The notes under the pieces are model-generated. The model searched no databases. It worked only from the letters and a program-made list of their open reading frames with translations, and was not told where the DNA came from. 35,302 bases of DNA from Candidatus Gastranaerophilales bacterium. Lineage in GTDB: Bacteria > Cyanobacteriota > Vampirovibrionia > Gastranaerophilales > Gastranaerophilaceae. Shown here piece by piece: positions 26,200-32,417 of this stretch. The first letter of the stretch is position 1; each line of letters opens with the position of its first letter. The position numbers and the translations under genes were made by a program. The stretch lies in NCBI GenBank assembly GCA_023665105.1, contig JAMPEO010000002.1, forward strand, positions 1-35,302, written 5' to 3'.

Positions 26200-27105
26200 T
26201 CATTGCTTAATACTTTTTCTTGCATATTTTGTAATATCAACCAATGAATTTATATCACCAATATTATAGCTGCAATTTTTACTCCATCGTGACGGGCAAA
26301 TATCAATTCCGCCTCTGCGTGTGTAAAGAGCACTAACCAGTATTTCATCATTTAGATTTAAGACATCAGATAACCTTTTATAAATCATTTCACAGCATTC
26401 TTCGTGAAAATGGTATTCAGAACGGAATGAACTTAGGTATTTTACCAAACTATCTTCTTTAATATGTTTAGTAGATTTATAGAAAATAAATGCATCTCCA
26501 AAATCAGGCTGGTGGGTTACCCTGCAATTTGAACGTAACGAATCAAAAGTAAGATAATACTCTTTTAAAGCATTTGTTTCTTCAATCTCAATTAGTTCAG
26601 GTGCTTCTTTGAACTTTTCAATTTTTAAAGTAGTTTCATCTACAAAACTCATTAAATCAACAAAGTTATTAAATATTTCAATGCGTTCTGCGTTGTTGTT
26701 AAAAAAGTTAATTGTTACGTTTGTTTTTAAAACATTACTTAAATCTTTTTCAATCATATTTTTACATGTATTTAAACATTCTTGCGTATCCTTGCCATAT
26801 TTGCTCATGTTGAATGAATTTAAGTATAATTTTAAAGATTTTGACTCAATAAGATAATCATTATTACAGTTATATTTTATTTTCATCACTCTTGTAACAG
26901 GAATTCCGTTTTTGGTCATAGAGGAGAACTCATAAGCATGCCAGATATCCCAGCCTTCAAATGGTAAGTTTTTTCCATCAAGATCATATTGTTCTCTATT
27001 GATTTGTCTTGGAACTGCGACCAACAATGTTGGGTCATAAGTTTCACTTCCGCTGCTTTTCTTTCCAAGATGTTTGGCTGCTATTTCGTTTGTTTTATCA
27101 ATCAT
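26200..27105 (-). CDS. queF: NADPH-dependent 7-cyano-7-deazaguanine reductase, long (two-module) type
   Basis: QueF reduces preQ0 to preQ1 in queuosine tRNA modification. The ATG at 27105 is preferred because AAGGAG precedes it, giving 301 residues; a longer frame upstream has no such site. The N-terminal module carries the QueF signature ESKSLKLYLNSF (87-98). The C-terminal module holds the catalytic Cys194 in LRSNCRVTHQPDFG, plus YHFHEECCE. This is the E. coli-type duplicated T-fold. No other queuosine gene and no preQ1 riboswitch is visible nearby. Confidence 0.95.
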   Translation of the reverse strand: MIDKTNEIAAKHLGKKSSGSETYDPTLLVAVPRQINREQYDLDGKNLPFEGWDIWHAYEFSSMTKNGIPVTRVMKIKYNCNNDYLIESKSLKLYLNSFNMSKYGKDTQECLNTCKNMIEKDLSNVLKTNVTINFFNNNAERIEIFNNFVDLMSFVDETTLKIEKFKEAPELIEIEETNALKEYYLTFDSLRSNCRVTHQPDFGDAFIFYKSTKHIKEDSLVKYLSSFRSEYHFHEECCEMIYKRLSDVLNLNDEILVSALYTRRGGIDICPSRWSKNCSYNIGDINSLVDITKYARKSIKQ

Positions 27106-27145
27106 AATCACTCTCCTTAATAACCGGATAATATTATTAAGCAAT

Positions 27146-27177
27146 AAAAAAGGCACTCTGTAAAGAGTACCTTTTTT
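27146..27177 (-). terminator. Intrinsic terminator upstream of queF
   Basis: AAAAAAGG-C-ACTCT (27146-27159) faces AGAGT-A-CC-TTTTTT (27164-27177) around a GTAA loop, with one C-A mismatch. It ends in a T-run on both strands. It lies 20 bases past the stop of the small gene at 27197 and separates it from queF. Confidence 0.75.
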
Positions 27178-27196
27178 CGATATTACAATATTGTTT

Positions 27197-27454
27197 CTAG
27201 TTGTTACTTAATACGATTTTTAATGTTGCTAAGTTCTTGATAGACAACATTTTATGTTTGTTTCTTTGAGCACGTGAAATTTCAAAAATTCTAATAATTC
27301 TTTGAATTTCATCTATATCTTTTTGTGAGTTAATTTTATAAACATTTTCTATTGGATCAGCGACAACTGCCATCATTGCGTTTAATTCAGATTCCTTCAT
27401 TATAAATTCCTTATCAAAATATCCTATATACTTTAATAAAGTTTTTTCTTTCAT
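27197..27454 (-). CDS. Small hypothetical protein
   Basis: This unrecognised protein has 85 residues from the ATG at 27454; a start 42 bases further upstream would add a short hydrophobic leader but has no ribosome site. It is helical and charged, with IDEIQRIIRIFEISRAQRN in the middle and a basic C-terminal half, which could contact nucleic acid or a partner protein. There are no cysteines or membrane spans. The gene has its own terminator downstream. The segment upstream contains a TATTAT box and an inverted repeat, suggesting an independent, possibly regulated transcript. Confidence 0.5.
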   Translation of the reverse strand: MKEKTLLKYIGYFDKEFIMKESELNAMMAVVADPIENVYKINSQKDIDEIQRIIRIFEISRAQRNKHKMLSIKNLATLKIVLSNN

Positions 27455-27490
27455 GATAATTGCCCTTTTTTTAGATAATATTAAGAAATG

Positions 27491-27506
27491 TTTCACTAAT
27501 GTGAAA
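27491..27506. promoter_or_regulatory. Inverted repeat between folP and the small gene
   Basis: TTTCAC-TAAT-GTGAAA is a perfect 6-bp inverted repeat with a four-base spacer. It sits 32 bases past the folP stop and 37 bases before the start of the 85-residue gene, just upstream of a TATTAT box. It could be an operator or a weak folP terminator. Confidence 0.4.
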
Positions 27507-27537
27507 AAGTTCTTTTATACCCCTTGTTTAGATTTGT

Positions 27538-28683
27538 TTAAATCAGTTCGTTTTGGTAGATATCAATTAGCTCTCTGTGCATTTTTACATTGTGAACTCT
27601 TATATAGTCAATATGATGTTCTATTGCAAGAGTATTTAATGCAAGTGTGAAAATGTCTTTCTCTTGATTTGTTCTATCTTTAATATTTAAGATACTTTTT
27701 CTTGAAATTCCCGTCATGATTGGATAGCCAAATGTGAATAATTCATCAATGCGGTTGAATATTTTAAAACTGTCTTCTCGAGTTTTGTCAAAACCTATAC
27801 CGGGATCGATTATTATTGATGTTATTTCTGATTTATTCGCAAATTCTATTTGTTTTGTTAAATCAAAAAATATTTCATCCATAATATTTTCAGTAACTAT
27901 AGGTTCTGACATGTTTATTTTATTACCTGCAGAGTGTTGTAAAATAAGCGTTGCATTGTTTGCTGCAACTACTTCTGCCATTTTGTCATCATATTTCAAT
28001 CCTGATACATCATTTATGATAGAAGCTCCGTTTTTGAGGCATTCTTGTGCGACAATAGAACTCCTTGTGTCAATGCTTATTGGAATGTTATATTGTTTGC
28101 TTTTAGCGTATTCTAATACCGGTAAAATTTTTTCAATTTGTTCAGTTGCATCAATAGGGCTTGCTCCGGGTTTTGTTGACTCTGCTCCTATGTCTATAAC
28201 GTCAGCACCTTCCTGTATTAGTTTTGTAAAATGTTCGCATGCTTTTTCTGTTGAGTTGTATTCTCCTCCATCAGAAAAAGAATTGGCTGTTATATTTAAG
28301 ATACCAACAATTTTTGTCTTGTTATGTTTTTCAAAAAGTGTTTTTGTGATTTCTTCCCCTAAAACTCCTAATGAAAAAGGTTGATGTTTAAGTTTTGCTG
28401 CGATTTTGTTAAGTTGAGAAAAACTCCCGCCCAAAATAGCATCAGATGTTTCTATCTTTCCAGTTATTACTTCTCTGTGAGTTGCACAATCTGCACCTAC
28501 AGATAGGGCTGTTTGTTTCAAAATGTTCGCTTGTGCAGGATTTAGATTGTATATTTTTAGGTTTTTGTATATGTATTTATCTACAGCTTTATGTTTATAG
28601 GATTTGTCAAATCCTATTTGCTCAAGCTCATTTTCTATATTCGTATTATTGATACTTTTTATTGAAAATCTTGTTGATACCAT
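27538..28683 (-). CDS. folP: Dihydropteroate synthase, long form
   Basis: FolP joins p-aminobenzoate to 6-hydroxymethyl-dihydropterin diphosphate in folate synthesis. The TIM-barrel core starts near residue 124 with GILNITANSFSDGG, followed by DIGAESTKPGA, IDTRSS, NDVSG, IIDPGIGFDK, GISRKS and a C-terminal RVHNVK. The first 120 residues form an extra domain seen in some long-form enzymes. In the flexible loop 1, the common N-x-T-P-D-S-F becomes N-I-T-A-N-S-F, so the usual P and D are A and N. The start is 13 bases after the small membrane protein gene; AAGGA lies within the spacer. Confidence 0.92.
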   Translation of the reverse strand: MVSTRFSIKSINNTNIENELEQIGFDKSYKHKAVDKYIYKNLKIYNLNPAQANILKQTALSVGADCATHREVITGKIETSDAILGGSFSQLNKIAAKLKHQPFSLGVLGEEITKTLFEKHNKTKIVGILNITANSFSDGGEYNSTEKACEHFTKLIQEGADVIDIGAESTKPGASPIDATEQIEKILPVLEYAKSKQYNIPISIDTRSSIVAQECLKNGASIINDVSGLKYDDKMAEVVAANNATLILQHSAGNKINMSEPIVTENIMDEIFFDLTKQIEFANKSEITSIIIDPGIGFDKTREDSFKIFNRIDELFTFGYPIMTGISRKSILNIKDRTNQEKDIFTLALNTLAIEHHIDYIRVHNVKMHRELIDIYQNELI

Positions 28684-28696
28684 TTTAAGGAAATCC

Positions 28697-28966
28697 TTAT
28701 CTTATTTCATCTTTATGGAAAAATCTGTAAAATTTAGTGTTTTCATACCAGTAGCAATATTTGTCTGCAATAGGTTCTATTATTGCAAAAACTACAGCCA
28801 ATATTTTTAAAGAAATTCCGCCAATATGAATTACTCCCAGTGCGACTACGTATATCAATAAAATGATTGCAATATCTCTGCCAAGTAGATTCATTATTCC
28901 CTGCCAGTGAAGATACAAGTAATATGCGATAGCACATCCGATAATCAGTGAAATAAGTTTTCTCAT
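28697..28966 (-). CDS. Small membrane protein
   Basis: This 89-residue protein starts at the ATG at 28966, preceded by AAGGGA. An upstream in-frame ATG at 28996 lies inside the SRP RNA and is rejected. Hydrophobic stretches at about 4-20, 33-55 and 57-72 predict two or three membrane spans, with a charged C-terminus (FFHKDEIR). I do not recognise a family. It lies between the SRP RNA and folP on the same strand, so read-through from the SRP promoter or a local promoter could express it together with folP. Confidence 0.6.
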   Translation of the reverse strand: MRKLISLIIGCAIAYYLYLHWQGIMNLLGRDIAIILLIYVVALGVIHIGGISLKILAVVFAIIEPIADKYCYWYENTKFYRFFHKDEIR

Positions 28967-28985
28967 AGAAATATCCCTTATAAAA

Positions 28986-29246
28986 AACCGTGCCACTACC
29001 TATCGGCAGGCATGAAATAATGAATCGGACTACAGTATCTCCTCCTTAATGATATAACACCCGCAAAGAATGCCTTAGTGCTGCTGTGTTTCCACCCTGA
29101 CACGGTTCGACAGTTTACGCCGCTATATATTAAGTTATCAACAATACGATAATCTTCAACAATACTCACACAAGCCTCACAGTAGGCCCTGCACCCCGCT
29201 AAGCGTTCGGGTCGAGAGGTCCGCTATGTCCCCGTGGAGCACGGTC
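28986..29246 (-). ncRNA. ffs: Signal recognition particle RNA, large bacterial type with Alu domain
   Basis: On the minus strand the S-domain core reads GTGTCAGGGTGGAAACACAG followed by CAGCACTAAG. This is helix 8 with its symmetric loop (CAGG / AGCAGC) and a GNRA-like GAAA tip. The 5' part (CGGGGACATAGCGGACC, then GCAGGGCC) aligns by eye with the Alu domain of the Bacillus RNA. The ends pair as ACCGTGC with GCACGGT, giving about 261 bases. A T-run follows the 3' end and TAATAT sits about eight bases before the 5' end. The RNA guides Ffh to signal peptides during translation. The ends are accurate to a few bases. Confidence 0.92.
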
Positions 29247-29335
29247 TATTTTTATATTAGCATAAATAACCATTTTGTATATTCCCCTATTAACATATAT
29301 GTTACATTCAATATATATTGTGATATTATACTGTT

Positions 29336-30238
29336 ATGAAAAAGTTTTTATTATTACTTAGTTTATGTATAGTTTTTCAATCTTTTGTCTTTGCGGAGGA
29401 TACTCAGGTTGGGCAGGTTGAAATCAATTTAGCGAATGTTCAGACATATTCTCAAAAAGGTAAGTTTGGGCTTACTGATGGTGAAAATAATATTACGAAA
29501 CCTATTTATAAAAAGCTAATCCGTTTGGGTGAATCTTCATGGATTGTTCAATATAAATCAAAATATGGTTTGATGGATTCGAATGGTAATTATTTGATAC
29601 TACCTAAATATAGAAATGTTGAACGATTTACTGAAAAATATGTTAAATTAGGTAATGATAATGATTACGGGTTATACGATGAGCACGGGCAAACTATTAT
29701 TCAGCCGGAGTTCTCTTCTATTGATATCATGTATGGCAAAATGTTTTTGACATGCAAAAATTATAAATATGGTATTGTTGATATAAATGGTAATACTATT
29801 TTAGAAAATGAATTTGATGATATTTACATGCCAAAAGCTAACGTATTACGAATTCAATATAATGGCAACTGGTGTGAAATTGAAAAAATATCTGAACAAG
29901 AAATTTCATTGCCTCAAGACATAAACAAATTGTCTGAGGATAAAGATTTCAAAATGACAAATTTGGTTGTAAATACCGGTGTGATGTCAGGTTATTCTGT
30001 TTTAACATTCACTGACTATGTGCTTAAGCTTGTTTCTTCAATTTCTCCTGCGTATGAAGCAACTATTGATGAGTTAATGTATTTGCAGGGTGCTGATGCT
30101 GTTAATGTTTTGATGAAGTTTATTTGGCTTCCAAAATTTCCGGTTGTTTATGCGAAGCATTATTATAAAAACTTGAGAAATCCAAATACAGGTGTGCTTT
30201 CTACCCCTCGAAAATCATTAAAAAAACAGATGCGATAA
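29336..30238 (+). CDS. Secreted WG-repeat protein
   Basis: This 300-residue protein has a signal peptide (MKK, hydrophobic core, cut near VFA-E at about 21). Several WG (KWG)-type beta repeats follow at about 38-185, with units such as KGKFGLTDGENN, KSKYGLMDSNGNY, DNDYGLYDEHGQ and NYKYGIVDINGNT. The remaining 115 residues are unlike the repeats, and the C-terminus is basic. WG repeats form beta-propeller- or solenoid-like binding surfaces; the partner is unknown. Periplasmic or surface location is inferred. The start has no obvious ribosome site. It is divergent from the SRP RNA across 89 bases. Confidence 0.75.
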   Translation: MKKFLLLLSLCIVFQSFVFAEDTQVGQVEINLANVQTYSQKGKFGLTDGENNITKPIYKKLIRLGESSWIVQYKSKYGLMDSNGNYLILPKYRNVERFTEKYVKLGNDNDYGLYDEHGQTIIQPEFSSIDIMYGKMFLTCKNYKYGIVDINGNTILENEFDDIYMPKANVLRIQYNGNWCEIEKISEQEISLPQDINKLSEDKDFKMTNLVVNTGVMSGYSVLTFTDYVLKLVSSISPAYEATIDELMYLQGADAVNVLMKFIWLPKFPVVYAKHYYKNLRNPNTGVLSTPRKSLKKQMR

Positions 30239-30361
30239 TGACTAGTTTGTAATTATTGTTAAAAGTACACTAAATAAAGTTATTTTGTTAACTTTTGTAA
30301 ACCCAAGAAATCGCATAGTTATTAGATTTCCTAAAAAATGCTTAAAAATGGAATAAAAATG

Positions 30362-30390
30362 TTGACATATTTTTTTAATATGTCATAATA
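30362..30390 (+). promoter_or_regulatory. Strong promoter overlapped by an 8-bp inverted repeat
   Basis: TTGACA (30362-30367) is spaced 16 bases from CATAAT (30384-30389). The perfect inverted repeat TGACATAT-N7-ATATGTCA (30363-30385) covers the -35 and reaches the -10, the usual position of a repressor site. The regulator is unknown. Confidence 0.6.
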
Positions 30391-30396
30391 ATAGAG

Positions 30397-30531
30397 TACT
30401 CTTTAAGTGTACATTAAACACTAAATAATATTAAAAACGCAAAAAATTTGAACTCCTAAAATAGATATAATAAACACTAAAAGACCATTAGGATGCAGAA
30501 AACAATCCACTCACAAGAGTGGTTTTTTTTT
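30397..30531 (+). ncRNA. Candidate small RNA, about 135 bases
   Basis: The RNA is inferred between the promoter at 30362-30389 and the terminator at 30507-30531. No open reading frame of significance lies in it. A second possible -10 (TATAAT, 30466-30471) could give a shorter form. Two copies of ACACTAAA lie inside. No known RNA family is recognised. It could instead be a leader fragment or the end of a longer transcript from the WG-repeat gene. Confidence 0.45.
30507..30531 (+). terminator. Intrinsic terminator
   Basis: CCACTC-ACAA-GAGTGG followed by nine Ts is a textbook plus-strand terminator. It lies 270 bases past the WG-repeat gene, with no gene directly before it, which points to a short transcript. 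Confidence 0.85.
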
Positions 30532-30612
30532 GCTATGAATTGGTTAATTATGTAGAAGTTGTTAGTTATGTAATATCTGGTAATAAGTGTTTATAAAATA
30601 ATCTTTTTAAGC

Positions 30613-30637
30613 AAAAAAAAAGAGCCTTCCAGGCTCT
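30613..30637 (-). terminator. Intrinsic terminator, minus strand
   Basis: AGAGCCT (30621-30627) and AGGCTCT (30631-30637) form a 7-bp stem with a three-base loop. The eight As at 30613-30620, plus the first A of the stem, read as a T-run on the minus strand. No minus-strand gene ends here, so it marks the end of an unannotated RNA. Confidence 0.85.
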
Positions 30638-30742
30638 GAAAATTTGTGAAGTGTAGTGTGTGTAGAAAGAAACTTAGTGTTTTTCTTTTAGTCCTCGTCC
30701 CGTTTTATTCGGGTTTCCTCGTGTTGTTTCTTCTCTTTATAC
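30613..30742 (-). ncRNA. Candidate structured small RNA, about 130 bases, minus strand
   Basis: On the minus strand a long-range stem (GAAGAAAC-type arm at 30726-30736 with GTTTCTTTCT at 30664-30673) encloses a CCCG/CGGG hairpin (30699-30713). The hairpin is flanked by exact repeats of ACGAGGA (30692-30698 and 30716-30722). The transcript would end at the terminator at 30613-30637. No coding frame fits. I cannot match it to a named family; 6S RNA was considered, but the pairing does not clearly fit. Confidence 0.5.
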
Positions 30743-30748
30743 TCTGTA

Positions 30749-30777
30749 CTTATATAAAGTTTTTGTCTAAACAAAAA
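30749..30777 (-). promoter_or_regulatory. Candidate promoter with inverted repeat for the minus-strand small RNA
   Basis: On the minus strand TATAAG (30749-30754) is a -10 candidate. The perfect inverted repeat TTTTTGT-CTAA-ACAAAAA (30760-30777) lies immediately upstream and overlaps the -35 position, as a regulator site would. Confidence 0.4.
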
Positions 30778-30863
30778 TTGACTCATGTATATATATTTCA
30801 TATATATTAGTTACAAAACTTAATATTTATCGTTAAAATATAAATATATAACGGTTTTTCCTA

Positions 30864-30892
30864 TTGACAGAATTTTGGTGCTATGTTATCCT
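30864..30892 (+). promoter_or_regulatory. Promoter of the DtxR-family regulator gene
   Basis: TTGACA (30864-30869), a 17-base spacer and TATCCT (30887-30892) preceded by TG (extended -10) form a convincing sigma70 promoter 42 bases before the ATG. The operator lies directly downstream, over the expected transcription start. Confidence 0.65.
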
Positions 30893-30897
30893 ATTTG

Positions 30898-30918
30898 TGT
30901 TAGGTTAGTCTAACAAAG
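30898..30918 (+). promoter_or_regulatory. DtxR-box operator
   Basis: TTAGGTTAGTCTAACAAAG (30900-30918) matches 15 of 19 positions of the classical DtxR/IdeR box. The core is a perfect inverted repeat, TGTTAG-N6-CTAACA (30898-30915). It covers the predicted start of transcription, so the encoded regulator probably represses its own gene when metal is plentiful. Confidence 0.75.
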
Positions 30919-30933
30919 TTAAGGAGTATTAAC

Positions 30934-31320
30934 ATGTTTTGTAAGACATTGAGTTCAGGATTAGAAGATTATCTTGAATGTATTTATAACAATATAGAAG
31001 ATAAAGGTTCTGTTAAGGCAATTCAATTATCAAAAGATTTGAATGTCTCTCGTGCCTCTGTTACTGATGCTCTTCACAGATTAGCGGAACGTGAGTTTAT
31101 ACATTATGAACGTTATGGAACTATTGCTATTACTGAAAAAGGTATTGCTAAAGCTCAAGAAATTATTGAGAAACATAATATTTTAAAAGCATTTTTCAAA
31201 GATGTTTTATTACTTTCAGATGATGAAGCATCTGAAAATGCATGCAGGATAGAGCATGTTATTACTCAAAACGCATTCAACAAATTAAAAGAATATACAA
31301 CAACGATTACAGGCAAGTAA
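30934..31320 (+). CDS. DtxR/MntR-family metal-responsive repressor, short form
   Basis: This 128-residue protein has the winged-helix DNA-binding domain (about 1-70, recognition helix SRASVTDALHRL) and the dimerisation/metal domain; the SH3-like third domain of DtxR is absent, as in MntR. Metal-site residues by eye are D12 and E15 (the MntR D8/E11 positions), H81, C104, E107 and H108. The cysteine in ACRIEH is the DtxR (iron) choice while D12 is the MntR (manganese) choice, so metal preference is ambiguous. AAGGAG precedes the ATG. A DtxR box overlaps its promoter. The membrane-protein gene starts two bases after its stop. Confidence 0.9.
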   Translation: MFCKTLSSGLEDYLECIYNNIEDKGSVKAIQLSKDLNVSRASVTDALHRLAEREFIHYERYGTIAITEKGIAKAQEIIEKHNILKAFFKDVLLLSDDEASENACRIEHVITQNAFNKLKEYTTTITGK

Positions 31321-31322
31321 TA

Positions 31323-32384
31323 ATGATTCAAAAAATTAAATTAGCAGGTAAATATTTAGACCAACCGTTATTAGTAGGAAAGTTTAAAAAAGCTGTCCCA
31401 TCTGTTTTTATTACCGGTGCAGCTTTATATGGTGCTAATGAAGTGAGAAAAGCTCCTGAAGGACAAAAAAAACGAACTGCTATAAACGTTGGCTCTGTAT
31501 TGGCTGCAACCGTTGCTTCTTCTCTTGCTGCACCAAAAATTGCTGCTAAATTGGTTGGTAAACCTTATGAAAAGTATGCAATCAACGAAATTAAATCAAA
31601 AAATACTGCTTTAGTTGATGAGTTTGTTAAATCAGGACAAAATATTTCAGATAGTACAAAAAATATTTTAGAAAAAGCAAAAACAAAAGTTCTTAAATAT
31701 AAAGAAGTGCAAAACCTTCATACAGAATTATCTCAAACTAAGAAAGGTAAAAAGTTTTTTAATACATTGATTCCGGAGCCTGATAATATCTCTGCAAAAG
31801 ATATTAGAGATGATATTGCAAGGTTATCTATAATGGGTGCAATTCCTGTTGCAGGTGGTGTAGCGGGAGGTATTGTCGGAGAAAAGGTTTCTGATAAAAA
31901 AATATCTAAAGCAAAAATGGCAGATAGAGTAAAAGAAGGTGCTTATCAATATCTTGCAAATATTTTCTTATGTAATGTCGGAGCAGGTTTAGCTCTTGCA
32001 GGAATGGAAAAAATGAATGTTAAATCAAAATCTGCACGAGCAATCGGTATGATAACCGGAATTGTTTCAACAGGTATAATTGGTGGCAATGCTATTGCAA
32101 ACTTTATTGGGAAAAAGGTTATTAACCCTATCTTTGAAGATAAAGAAACAAGAAAAAAACATAAAGGACCTGAACGTACTCCGGAAGTTGTTGATATTTG
32201 TCTACATTCAGATGATATTGCAACAATAGCTGTTATGTCAGGTTTAAAATGGATTGAGCCCTCACTTCCTATACTGTACGGTATCTCAGGATACCGTGCA
32301 GGAATAGGCTATAGAAACGGTAAAAAACATCATGAAATTGATGTGCCAAAAGTAAATGTTTCTGCTGATAATGTTACAAAATAG
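31323..32384 (+). CDS. Hypothetical multi-span membrane protein, cotranscribed with the metal regulator
   Basis: This unrecognised protein has 353 residues. The ATG at 31323 is chosen because the longer frame runs through the regulator gene. Glycine/alanine-rich hydrophobic segments near 27-41, 56-74, 172-190, 215-235 and 245-265 resemble glycine-zipper helices. They are separated by a long basic, helical region (about 75-165). The final 80 residues include a further weak span and a hydrophilic tail. No transporter or metal motif is visible. Operon position with the DtxR-type gene suggests metal-dependent expression, not necessarily metal transport. Confidence 0.6.
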   Translation: MIQKIKLAGKYLDQPLLVGKFKKAVPSVFITGAALYGANEVRKAPEGQKKRTAINVGSVLAATVASSLAAPKIAAKLVGKPYEKYAINEIKSKNTALVDEFVKSGQNISDSTKNILEKAKTKVLKYKEVQNLHTELSQTKKGKKFFNTLIPEPDNISAKDIRDDIARLSIMGAIPVAGGVAGGIVGEKVSDKKISKAKMADRVKEGAYQYLANIFLCNVGAGLALAGMEKMNVKSKSARAIGMITGIVSTGIIGGNAIANFIGKKVINPIFEDKETRKKHKGPERTPEVVDICLHSDDIATIAVMSGLKWIEPSLPILYGISGYRAGIGYRNGKKHHEIDVPKVNVSADNVTK

Positions 32385-32417
32385 CAAAAAATTTAACGAA
32401 CTTGTTTTATAACAAAT

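Larger units (their letters stand above)
30239..30933. other. 695-base non-coding region with several regulatory elements
   Basis: No convincing gene is seen here. The stretch contains a plus-strand promoter with inverted repeat (30362-30390), a plus-strand terminator (30507-30531), a minus-strand terminator (30613-30637), a minus-strand promoter region with inverted repeat (30749-30777) and the DtxR-box promoter (30864-30918). ACACTAAA occurs at 30267, 30418 and 30474, twice extended to ACACTAAATAA. Bases 30780-30860 are AT-rich with nothing further recognised. Confidence 0.7.

Noticed and set aside
27106-27156. Longer queF start
   Set aside because: The extra 17 residues are hydrophobic, unlike QueF, and AAGGAG marks the ATG at 27105.
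27106-27196. preQ1 riboswitch before queF
   Set aside because: Only a terminator hairpin is visible; no pseudoknot-type pattern is found.
28967-28996. N-terminal extension of the small membrane protein
   Set aside because: It would lie in the 3' end of the SRP RNA; the ATG at 28966 has AAGGGA before it.
30613-30742. 6S RNA
   Set aside because: The closing stem is short and the central bubble and -10-like features are not clear; kept as an unassigned RNA candidate.
30784-30809. ATATATAT-rich inverted repeat
   Set aside because: Expected by chance in such AT-rich DNA.
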